From Bacteroidota bacterium (GTDB lineage: Bacteria; Bacteroidota; Bacteroidia; Chitinophagales; Chitinophagaceae): a stretch of DNA of 7,642 bases. The first letter of the stretch is position 1. Every line of letters starts with the position of its first letter. A program made the translations under genes and the position numbers. The notes below the pieces were generated by a model. It had not been told where the DNA came from, made no database searches, and saw only the letters and a program-made list of their open reading frames with translations. This document shows positions 1-6,494 of this stretch, in pieces. The stretch lies in NCBI GenBank assembly GCA_947457085.1, contig CANGUS010000086.1, positions 1 through 7,642 of the forward strand, in the 5' to 3' direction.

Positions 1-1
1 C

Positions 2-238
2 GCCAATGTAGTGCTTACCCAAAGCACAAAAATTATTGACGTAAGTGGTGCCACGCCTATCGAATACAAAGGTAGAGTACCGGCAAGAAGTGTAGTAATA
101 CCAGGAAGTTACACAAAAAAATTCCCTGCAGGAGAATATCAAGTAGGATGTGCTTTAATTATTGGTCAGCGTAAAGAAAGCACCGATTTAAAGACGAGTT
201 TAAATGATGCATTAAGAGATTTTAATGTAAGTGGATAA
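2..238 (+). CDS. dapD: 2,3,4,5-tetrahydropyridine-2,6-dicarboxylate N-succinyltransferase, C-terminal part
   Basis: Only the last 78 codons are present; the frame is open to the left edge, so the start lies outside the window. The enzyme transfers succinyl from succinyl-CoA to tetrahydrodipicolinate in the succinylase branch of diaminopimelate/lysine synthesis, in the cytoplasm. The fragment matches the end of the left-handed beta-helix and the C-terminal region of DapD as I know it from E. coli: QSTKIID, then GRVPARSVVIPGS (E. coli has GRVPAGSVVVSGN), then YQVGCALIIGQRK (E. coli YSLYCAVIVKK) and a final helix with LNDALRDF. The C-terminal tail is four residues (NVSG) past that helix. A GTG at 11 is internal (valine), not a start. 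The gene is followed by a strong hairpin and converges on the next gene. The family call is confident; activity cannot be judged from the tail alone. Confidence 0.93.
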   Translation, partial: ANVVLTQSTKIIDVSGATPIEYKGRVPARSVVIPGSYTKKFPAGEYQVGCALIIGQRKESTDLKTSLNDALRDFNVSG

Positions 239-276
239 GTAGCATTTCGACATTTTAAAAATTAGAATGCTTAAAG

Positions 277-317
277 AAATCCTTCATGATATTTACAAAT
301 CGTGAAGGATTTTTTTT
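277..317 (+). terminator. Rho-independent terminator after dapD
   Basis: Bases 277-290 pair with 299-312 in a 14-bp stem (10 outer perfect pairs, one G-T wobble, then three inner pairs) around an 8-base loop, followed by an unbroken T run through 317. It lies 38 bases past the dapD stop. The flanking sequence on the other side gives only a broken T-rich tract on the minus strand, so it may also stop the convergent gene ending at 334, but less efficiently. Confidence 0.88.
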
Positions 318-333
318 ATTTAACAAAGTTGCT

Positions 334-2760
334 TTATTGAACCACATTGACTTCGCCTTTTTTAAAGTACGTTTTATTGTCTGTTAAGCATTTATATTTT
401 AATAAATAAAAATAAGTTCCAGGATCTACAATTCTGGATTTTTGACGACCATCCCAACGAGTTCGTTGATTGTCGGTTTCCCAAACTTTTTGTCCCCAAC
501 GATTGACTACCATAAATTGCTTTATTTCTAACCCTGCACTGGTTACTAAACCCCAATCATCATTTTTACTATCCCCATTAGGAGTAAAAATGTTGGCGGC
601 AAAAATATTTTCACAACAATTTCCTGGATTAATATATACTTGTGTTTTTGTATCGCAACCAGTTGCATCGGTAACCGTTATCTGATAAAAACCATAATAT
701 AAATCGGTTGCTTTGGCATTGGTTTGTATCGGATTGGTGGTCCAAACATAGCTATATGGAGGCGTACCATTATTAGCAAACACTTCCGCAAAACCTTCCG
801 TACCCTTTCCATTGCAAGGCAAATCATTTTGAGTTGTAGTAACCGCAAGAGTATTGGGAAGTGTATTTAATGTAACAGTTTGTTGGGTTTTGCATCCATT
901 ATTATTGATTATAGAAAGCGTATATGTTCCTGCTTGTAAATTTTCGTAAACACCATTTTCAGACCTACCAACACCGGGTTCTAAAAAGTAATAAACACTG
1001 TCTACAAAATTGCTGGTTGCAATAATTTTTCCATTTATTTTATCACAAAATAAATCATATGTCTTTACTGATGTGAGCTGAATTGGAGGAGGCTCCGAAA
1101 TAGTGGTTATGAAAGAATCTTTACATTGGCTATTGTCTTGAACCAAGACCGTATAATTATTCTGAGATAAATTAATAAATGACCCCGTGTTATTAATAAC
1201 ATTATCAGGCAATAAAGTATAAATATAATTGGATGATAATGGAGAGGCTGTTACCGAAATAGACCCATTTGTTTCCCCAAAACATTTAATGTTTATTACG
1301 ATTGGATTTATAATTGTGGGATTATTAGAACCTGTAACGGTTGCTTGCGTATTTAGTATACAGTTTTTATCATCTTTTAAAATAATACTGTAATTTCCTG
1401 CAGTTAAATTCGAAAAAGAATTACTGGCTTGAAATGCTCCATTGTTAATTGAATATAATAAAGAGTTATTGGTCGTTGTTCCAATAACATCAATTTTGCC
1501 ATCATTTTTAGGAAAACAAGATTCATTTGTAATTTGAAAGGTAGCTGCAATGGGTTCTACTAATTTAATTGTATAGGCCAGTGTTTGTTTACTCGAAAGT
1601 GGACACGCATCATCCTGATAAGTAATATAAAAGCTGTAACTTCCTGCAACAAAAGGGCTAGGCATAGTAAATGAAATATTCACAACAGGATTAGTAGTAT
1701 TGTTGTTGGTTACCGTTGAAATAGCATTGGCAGGCAATCCATTCACATTAGCGGTAACTTTATCCCCATTGGGATCAACTGCTTGAATACTGAAATTTAA
1801 TACTGAACTACCAACATTACAGACTTCAATTGTCTCTTGGTTGACAATAGTTCCTAAATTAGTATTTACTATATAACCACTGGGAGATTGATTATTACAA
1901 GAATTCAAAACCACAAACGTCATTTCACGCATAGAAGTTCCTACAATAATCCCATTTCTAGTTTCGGTTACTTTACTTACCACCAACGCTTGCTGTTGTA
2001 TATTGGGCATAAAAGACATTTGTCCATTTACATTATTGAAAAAGAAATTCCCTGCTGCAGTTCCAAGTGGTGCATTAAAAGTAAATGGTGCAATATAATT
2101 AACCAAGCCAGTAGGACTATTCGCATCTAAGCCATCTATTAAATCAAAACTGAGAATATCGCCATCAATATCAATAGCCCCTTGATTATATTCTTGCTGT
2201 GTATTGATACAAAAAAAAGGAGTTGGAATGGTTGAGTATGTTGAAGAATTATTAGGAGCTAGACTATTATTTAGCGTAGCTTCTAATTGCATAACAGATG
2301 CATTGGCCCCATTGGTAGTAATGTTTGTAATAGATCCGCTTCTGCCTGCGCCACTAACACCAAGATTTCCATTAAATATAAAACGCCAACTGTTCGATTG
2401 AGCATTGAGTGTTACTTGCTTTTTAAAAATAAATTGTGCCACACCTGGTTGACTACCACCTTGACAAGAAGTATTGTTCGCTTGTGCCGGACAGATAGGT
2501 GTTACTTCCAATCCAGGATTGCCAGAAATTGTCAATGAAAGATTTTGAAAGAAACTTCCATTATTATAAATTTCTATAACCGGACTTGACGTAAATAAAT
2601 TGGGGTAAGAACCACCACTACAATCGCCATACAATATCAATGATATTTCATAAGTATTACCTGCAATATTTTTATAATTGATATCACCCCCATAAATATG
2701 AGATGCTTGCGTAAATTTTACAAGACACAATAAAAACAAGACGATGATGAAACGTTTCAT
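334..2760 (-). CDS. Secreted SprB-repeat protein with T9SS type B (CHU_C) sorting domain
   Basis: The 808-residue product is complete. Residues 1-19 are a signal peptide (MKRF, hydrophobic core, cleavage probably after TQA), giving a mature start of SHIYGGDINY. That opening, with a following YEISLILYGDC, is a recurring N-terminal module of large Bacteroidota surface proteins. Residues about 310-400 look like an Ig/cadherin-like domain (AVDPNGD). Residues 407-711 hold four SprB-like repeats, each with two cysteines. Residues about 717-808 are the gliding-motility-associated C-terminal domain: NIFTPNGDSKNDDW, VVNRWGQKVWET, WDG, GTYFYLLKY and a terminal KGEVNVVQ. In this family that domain directs export through the outer membrane by T9SS (type B signal). 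A surface or adhesive role is inferred; no catalytic motif is seen. The start is chosen because it gives the signal peptide directly. It is probably transcribed alone, since a hairpin separates it from the thiolase upstream. Confidence 0.9.
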   Translation of the reverse strand: MKRFIIVLFLLCLVKFTQASHIYGGDINYKNIAGNTYEISLILYGDCSGGSYPNLFTSSPVIEIYNNGSFFQNLSLTISGNPGLEVTPICPAQANNTSCQGGSQPGVAQFIFKKQVTLNAQSNSWRFIFNGNLGVSGAGRSGSITNITTNGANASVMQLEATLNNSLAPNNSSTYSTIPTPFFCINTQQEYNQGAIDIDGDILSFDLIDGLDANSPTGLVNYIAPFTFNAPLGTAAGNFFFNNVNGQMSFMPNIQQQALVVSKVTETRNGIIVGTSMREMTFVVLNSCNNQSPSGYIVNTNLGTIVNQETIEVCNVGSSVLNFSIQAVDPNGDKVTANVNGLPANAISTVTNNNTTNPVVNISFTMPSPFVAGSYSFYITYQDDACPLSSKQTLAYTIKLVEPIAATFQITNESCFPKNDGKIDVIGTTTNNSLLYSINNGAFQASNSFSNLTAGNYSIILKDDKNCILNTQATVTGSNNPTIINPIVINIKCFGETNGSISVTASPLSSNYIYTLLPDNVINNTGSFINLSQNNYTVLVQDNSQCKDSFITTISEPPPIQLTSVKTYDLFCDKINGKIIATSNFVDSVYYFLEPGVGRSENGVYENLQAGTYTLSIINNNGCKTQQTVTLNTLPNTLAVTTTQNDLPCNGKGTEGFAEVFANNGTPPYSYVWTTNPIQTNAKATDLYYGFYQITVTDATGCDTKTQVYINPGNCCENIFAANIFTPNGDSKNDDWGLVTSAGLEIKQFMVVNRWGQKVWETDNQRTRWDGRQKSRIVDPGTYFYLLKYKCLTDNKTYFKKGEVNVVQ
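628..1542 (-). repeat. Four SprB-like repeats encoded inside the type B secreted protein
   Basis: Residues 407-711 of the protein form four diverged units of about 70-75 residues. Each starts with a cysteine near an N-G or K-G turn (C415, C493, C572, C649) and ends with an aromatic strand such as GNYSIILKD or GTYTLSIIN before a second cysteine (C467, C546, C623, C702). The within-unit cysteine spacing is nearly constant (52, 53, 51 and 53 residues). The pattern matches SprB repeats known from gliding-motility adhesins. Disulphide pairing is an inference. The units are diverged in sequence. Confidence 0.8.
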
Positions 2761-2777
2761 AAATAAATAAATATCTA

Positions 2778-2785
2778 CAAATTTA
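2778..2785 (-). promoter_or_regulatory. Possible Bacteroidota -7 element for the type B secreted protein
   Basis: Read on the minus strand, these bases are TAAATTTG, an exact match to the TAnnTTTG element recognised by the Bacteroidota housekeeping sigma factor. It sits 17 bases before the ATG, which implies a leader of only about ten bases. No TTTG or TTG is present at the usual 17-23 base spacing upstream, so this is a half match in AT-rich sequence. Confidence 0.33.
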
Positions 2786-2823
2786 AGGATTAAACTGAGC
2801 TTATTTCGTTAATAAAATATCTA

Positions 2824-2873
2824 TAAAAGTGAAAACCCATAAACATTCACTATTGTGAGATGAATATGGGTTT
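2824..2873 (-). terminator. Probable terminator after the thiolase gene
   Basis: Bases 2833-2841 and 2865-2873 form a perfect 9-bp stem. A shorter inner pairing (2846-2849 with 2861-2864) can extend it across a four-base bulge. On the minus strand the hairpin begins 22 bases after the thiolase stop and is followed by TCACTTTTA, an interrupted T tract. On the plus strand it is followed by A residues, so it should act leftward. It separates the thiolase from the secreted-protein gene downstream. Confidence 0.6.
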
Positions 2874-2894
2874 AAAAAAACAATTCGTTGTTAA

Positions 2895-4073
2895 TTAGCA
2901 CTTCTCAATTACAACAGAAGAAGCTCCTCCTCCACCATTGCAAATACCTACAGCGCCATATTTGGCATTATTTTGATTTAATATATTAATCAAAGTAACA
3001 AGAATACGAGAACCACTATTTCCTAAAGGATGACCTAAAGAAACTGCACCGCCGTTTACGTTCACTTTGCTTGCATTCAAATTCATGATTTGCATATTCG
3101 CTAAACCAACTACTGAAAATGCTTCGTTTAATTCAAAGAAATCTATTTTATCCATAGTTAAACCTGCTTTTTCAACTGCTTTAGGAACTGCTAAACTCGG
3201 TGTGGTGGTAAACCATTCTGGAGCTTGTTCAGCATCGGCATAACCTATAATTTTAGCCAAAGGTTTTAAACCTAAACTTTCCATTTTTTCTTTACTCATT
3301 AAAACCAATGCAGATGCACCATCATTCATCGTACTCGCATTGGCAGCAGTAATAGTACCATCTTTTACAAATACCGGTTTCAAAGCAGGTATTTTGTCAA
3401 ACTTCACATTGTATGGCTCTTCATCTTTATTCATGATTTTTGGTTCACCTCCTCTTTGTGGAATTTCAACTGCACAAATTTCAGCATCAAATCGTCCGGC
3501 TTCAATTGCAGCTTGGCTACGTTTGTAGCTTTCAATAGCAAATGCATCTTGCGCTTCACGAGTAATATTATGTTCAGATGCACACAACTCTGCCGCATTT
3601 CCCATTGGATAATTGTTGTAAACATCCAATAATCCATCTTTGGCAATTCCATCTTCAAGGGTAATATTACCATATTTAGTACCCCATCTTACATTTTTAT
3701 TGTAAAAAGGAACATTGCTCATACTTTCCATACCACCTGCAACCACTACATCGGCATCTCCTAACATAATCGATTGTGCACCTAACATCACTGCTTTCAT
3801 TCCACTCGCACAAACTTTATTGATAGTAGTACAATTTACATCATTCGGCAGACCAGCAAATTTAGCTGCTTGACGAGCAGGAGCTTGTCCTAATCCAGCT
3901 TGCATCACACAACCCATTAATACATCTTGTACATCTTCAGGCTTGATTCCTGCACGTTTCACTGCTTCTTTAATCGCAATGGCACCTAATTGAGTAGCCG
4001 AAAAATCTTTCAATGCACCTCCAAAACATCCCATAGGCGTTCTTGTAGCCGAAACAATATATACTTCTTTCAT
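2895..4073 (-). CDS. Acetyl-CoA C-acetyltransferase (thiolase II family)
   Basis: The complete 392-residue protein matches the usual length of the family. It catalyses the reversible condensation of two acetyl-CoA to acetoacetyl-CoA in the cytoplasm, serving acetoacetyl-CoA synthesis or the last step of fatty and amino acid breakdown. The catalytic set is intact: nucleophile C88 in NKVCASGMKA, N316 in LNEAF, H348 in GHPLGNSGSR, and C378 in GICNGGGGAS. The positions are almost the same as in Zoogloea PhaA (C89, H348, C378). The N-terminal VSATRTPMG and the AGGMESMSN segment are also typical. The start is supported by the family's N terminus and by an A-rich leader with a good promoter. The neighbours give no pathway link, so anabolic or catabolic direction, and the choice among atoB, thlA and phaA names, cannot be decided. 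Confidence 0.95.
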   Translation of the reverse strand: MKEVYIVSATRTPMGCFGGALKDFSATQLGAIAIKEAVKRAGIKPEDVQDVLMGCVMQAGLGQAPARQAAKFAGLPNDVNCTTINKVCASGMKAVMLGAQSIMLGDADVVVAGGMESMSNVPFYNKNVRWGTKYGNITLEDGIAKDGLLDVYNNYPMGNAAELCASEHNITREAQDAFAIESYKRSQAAIEAGRFDAEICAVEIPQRGGEPKIMNKDEEPYNVKFDKIPALKPVFVKDGTITAANASTMNDGASALVLMSKEKMESLGLKPLAKIIGYADAEQAPEWFTTTPSLAVPKAVEKAGLTMDKIDFFELNEAFSVVGLANMQIMNLNASKVNVNGGAVSLGHPLGNSGSRILVTLINILNQNNAKYGAVGICNGGGGASSVVIEKC

Positions 4074-4096
4074 TTTTTTGTTTTTTTAAATTTTTG

Positions 4097-4126
4097 CAAA
4101 TGTAGTGAATTTATTTTCAAGGCAAA
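4097..4126 (-). promoter_or_regulatory. Bacteroidota-type promoter of the thiolase gene
   Basis: On the minus strand, TTTG (4123-4126) is followed after 18 bases by TACATTTG (4097-4104). Both match the Bacteroidota consensus TTTG, 17-23 bases, TAnnTTTG. Transcription should start near 4090, leaving a leader of about 15-20 bases. The leader just before the ATG is almost all A and T, with no Shine-Dalgarno motif, as is usual for the phylum. Confidence 0.75.
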
Positions 4127-4127
4127 A

Positions 4128-4141
4128 AAACCAACTGGTTT
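4128..4141. promoter_or_regulatory. Short inverted repeat next to the thiolase -33 element
   Basis: A perfect 6-base inverted repeat with a 2-base centre (AAACCA, AC, TGGTTT) lies one base upstream of the thiolase -33 element, in the divergent intergenic region. The location would suit an operator or activator site, but the repeat is short and AT-rich intergenic DNA produces such palindromes by chance. I do not recognise it as the site of a known regulator. Confidence 0.25.
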
Positions 4142-4244
4142 ATACATTATTAAAATTTTGGTTATACTTACTAGAACATATCAAGCAAAGCATATACTCG
4201 ATTGTACATTAATAAATTGTACTTTTAATTTAAATTTCAAAAAA

Positions 4245-6323
4245 ATGAAAAACATCCTTGTTTTAATTTTCAGTTTTTGTTTTGTTATTACTAAAGCTCA
4301 AAATGTGGGTTTAGATTGGGTGAAAACTTATGGGAGTACATTAAACGACAATGCCAATATAATCAAAACGGATTCCAAAGGAAACCTATATGTAGCAGGC
4401 ACCTTCACCGGGACAGTAGATTTTGATCCGGGACCTGCTGTAGTGAATAAAGTGTCAAATGGAGGACTTGATTTTTATTTACTAAAATTAGACAGTGCGG
4501 GAAATATATTATGGGTTCAAACTTTTGGAAATTTATCAAACGACAATGTTGAAAAAGTACAGATTGATAAAGCTGGTAATATTTTGTTGACCGGACGCTT
4601 TATGAATACCATTGACTTTGATCCTAGTGCGAATGTTGATTTCAAAACATCTAACGGATTCGCGGATATTTATATTTTAAAGCTTGATAATTTGGGCAAT
4701 TACCTTTGGGCAAAAACAATAGGCGGTTCAGGAAGTGATGTTGCAAGAGGACTTTCCATTAACACATCAAATGATGTAATCATTGCAGGAAATTTTTCGA
4801 ATACAGTAGATTTTGATCCTGGATCGGGGGTTACCACCAAAAGTGCGCTGACGATAGATATTTATATTTTACAATTAGATGCTGCTGGAAATTTCAAATG
4901 GGTAAAAACATTAGAAGGACCTCAAAATAATTCTGTGCAAGTAAATGATTTGATGTTTGACAAAAACAATAATATTTTAATAAATGCATCCTACAGAGAT
5001 TCAATAGATGTAGACCCAGGACCGAATATTCAATATTTGAAAGACACAGTAGATCCACTTCAATACAATTTATTTTTACTAAAGCTTGATCCTACAGGCA
5101 ATTACATCTGGGCAAAACAGTTTCAAAATAAAAGTCTCAATACTGTGGGCATTTCTGTACTTTCTTGCGATTCAGTAGGCAATTATTATTTAGGCGGACT
5201 TTTTATAGGGAGTGTTGATTTTGATTTTGGGAATACAAATTATACTATTACAACCATCAAAAACGCTTCTTATATTTTAAAGATTGATTCCAATGCTAAT
5301 TTTATTTGGGCAAAGCATATGGGTGGTTTTTCTGGAATTTCTCCAGAAATTGAAGCTGTACTTGGTATTGCAATTGACAGTCTGAACAATGTAATTCTTT
5401 GTGGATCTTATAAAGGTCATGAAGATTTTGATCCAGGTCCTGGCATTTTTTACTTAGGCGACCCTAACCAAATTACCAATACCCGTGGATACATAATGCA
5501 ACTAGACAGTTCGGGTAATTTTAACTGGGCAAAAAACATCAGCGACGAACCTGCTGCTGCATCTGTAAATGGTATTGCACTTAATAATCACGGCAAACTA
5601 TATGTATCTGGTTCTTTTAGCAACAACACTGATTTTAATTTTAATGCTGGCATAAACAATATAATGGCTGTAGGTGATTGGGATGCATTTGTATTAAAAA
5701 TAGAACCTTGTCAAAATTATTCAACTTCGGATAGTATCTATTCATGCACTCCTTATACCTGGATTGACGGCATTACATATTCTGTAAGCAATAATACCGC
5801 CACACATACTCTGAGCAGCTCTGTTGGTTGCGATACAGTGATAACCTTACATCTTACCATTGCTTCCATTAATACAAACATTACTTTATCTGGAAACATA
5901 TTAAGTTCCAACGCAACAAACGCATCATATCAATGGATAGATTGTGAGAATAATTTTGCACCCATAGTAGGTGAAACGAATCAAACTTTCATTCCAAATT
6001 CGAATGGTTCATATGCTGTGGTGATTAGCAATGGCGTTTGTACAGACACCTCGACTTGCTATACCATGAATACGTTAGGCATTGATAATAGTTATAATAA
6101 TAGCATACTCGTTTCCCCAAACCCATGCTCAGGAAATTTATTTATTCAAACAAACAAACCACTTACTTTACGACTTTATAATATGGTGGGCCAACTTATT
6201 TTTACCGAAAAGATTAAAGAAATGGAGGCTGTAGATTTAAACAAACTAGCTAAAGGAATGTATTTGTTTGAACTCAGTGATCATCAAAACATTGAAACTA
6301 GAGGGAAATTATTATTAAAATAG
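4245..6323 (+). CDS. Secreted seven-repeat propeller-like protein with T9SS type A sorting domain
   Basis: The 692-residue product is complete. The start at 4245 is chosen over an in-frame ATG at 3990 because it begins a signal peptide (MKNILVLIF, cleavage probably after TKA at residue 18) and follows an A-rich leader; the longer reading would overlap the thiolase start and its promoter. Residues 25-487 are seven repeats of about 65 residues with DFDPG and LKLD..GN..WAK motifs, similar to SBBP-type beta-propeller repeats. Residues about 489-540 are a cysteine-bearing module (YTWIDGITY, then GCDTVITLHLTI), and 541-608 resemble an Ig-like domain (YQWIDC, FIPNSNGSYAVVI). Residues about 612-692 are a T9SS type A tail: VSPNPCSGNLFI, LYNMVGQLI, LAKGMYLFEL, ending KLLLK. 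The sorting domain should be removed on export. Function is unknown; binding or surface display is an inference. No convincing promoter was found; TACTTTTA at 4220-4227 is one base off the -7 consensus. Confidence 0.9.
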   Translation: MKNILVLIFSFCFVITKAQNVGLDWVKTYGSTLNDNANIIKTDSKGNLYVAGTFTGTVDFDPGPAVVNKVSNGGLDFYLLKLDSAGNILWVQTFGNLSNDNVEKVQIDKAGNILLTGRFMNTIDFDPSANVDFKTSNGFADIYILKLDNLGNYLWAKTIGGSGSDVARGLSINTSNDVIIAGNFSNTVDFDPGSGVTTKSALTIDIYILQLDAAGNFKWVKTLEGPQNNSVQVNDLMFDKNNNILINASYRDSIDVDPGPNIQYLKDTVDPLQYNLFLLKLDPTGNYIWAKQFQNKSLNTVGISVLSCDSVGNYYLGGLFIGSVDFDFGNTNYTITTIKNASYILKIDSNANFIWAKHMGGFSGISPEIEAVLGIAIDSLNNVILCGSYKGHEDFDPGPGIFYLGDPNQITNTRGYIMQLDSSGNFNWAKNISDEPAAASVNGIALNNHGKLYVSGSFSNNTDFNFNAGINNIMAVGDWDAFVLKIEPCQNYSTSDSIYSCTPYTWIDGITYSVSNNTATHTLSSSVGCDTVITLHLTIASINTNITLSGNILSSNATNASYQWIDCENNFAPIVGETNQTFIPNSNGSYAVVISNGVCTDTSTCYTMNTLGIDNSYNNSILVSPNPCSGNLFIQTNKPLTLRLYNMVGQLIFTEKIKEMEAVDLNKLAKGMYLFELSDHQNIETRGKLLLK
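4317..5705 (+). repeat. Seven tandem propeller-like repeats in the type A secreted protein
   Basis: Units are set by a conserved tryptophan at residues 25, 90, 155, 219, 289, 355 and 428, so the period is 64-73 residues. Each unit then has GN or NN with a short hydrophobic strand, an acidic turn (DFDPG in units 1, 3 and 6, DFDPS in 2, DVDPG in 4, degenerate in 5 and 7), and an LKLD-like strand before G-N-x-x-W. Units 1 and 3 still share a 17-base identical stretch at the DNA level (4413-4429 and 4803-4819), exactly 390 bases apart. The last unit lacks its closing W strand, which the N-terminal W25 strand could supply. Confidence 0.82.
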
Positions 6324-6389
6324 CATAACATTAAAACGCTACTTCTTTTAATTTTGAAAACTATCATCCCATAAACATAGAAAGTTAAT

Positions 6390-6413
6390 AGAATGATAGC
6401 GAATCATTTTTTT
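6390..6413 (+). terminator. Possible terminator after the type A secreted protein
   Basis: AATGAT (6392-6397) pairs with ATCATT (6403-6408) around a 5-base loop, extendable by a G-T and an A-T pair, with a T run continuing to 6413. A competing 7-bp pairing joins 6361-6367 with 6393-6399. The stem is AT-rich and weak, but the position, about 67 bases past the stop and before a convergent gene, fits. Confidence 0.42.
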
Positions 6414-6459
6414 CAAATATTTTCAATTTAAAAACTGTTCATCTTAAAAGATATTTAAT

Positions 6460-6494
6460 CTCCCTAATAGAAAAACCAATTAGGATTTAGGGAG
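6460..6494 (-). terminator. Hairpin spanning the helicase-nuclease stop codon
   Basis: CTCCCTAA (6460-6467) pairs perfectly with TTAGGGAG (6487-6494), enclosing the stop codon at 6480-6482. An alternative 6-bp stem (6463-6468 with 6479-6484) is mutually exclusive with it. On the minus strand the downstream sequence is T-rich but broken by A residues. It is probably the leftward terminator of the helicase-nuclease gene, with its stem partly built from the last codons. Confidence 0.45.

Noticed and set aside
1888..2538. Open frames on the plus strand opposite the type B secreted protein
   Set aside because: They have no recognisable domain or start context, and lie wholly opposite a gene with clear signal peptide, repeats and sorting domain. 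The same holds for frames opposite the thiolase and the helicase-nuclease.
4201..4227. Possible promoter for the type A secreted protein (TTG at 4202-4204, TACTTTTA at 4220-4227) and a direct repeat ATTGTAC at 4201 and 4216
   Set aside because: The -7 element has a mismatch at the conserved G, the 15-base spacing is short of 17-23, and the 7-base repeat is easily produced by chance in AT-rich DNA.
3990..4244. In-frame upstream extension of the type A secreted protein to an ATG at 3990
   Set aside because: It would overlap the thiolase coding start and its promoter, put 85 unlikely residues before a clear signal peptide, and has no leader typical of the phylum. The ATG at 4245 is far better.
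4245..5705. Tandem repeats as a possible CRISPR-like or mobile array
   Set aside because: The periodicity is in codons, keeps one open frame and encodes a conserved W/DFDPG/LKLD pattern; the DNA units are diverged and have no constant repeat with unique spacers.
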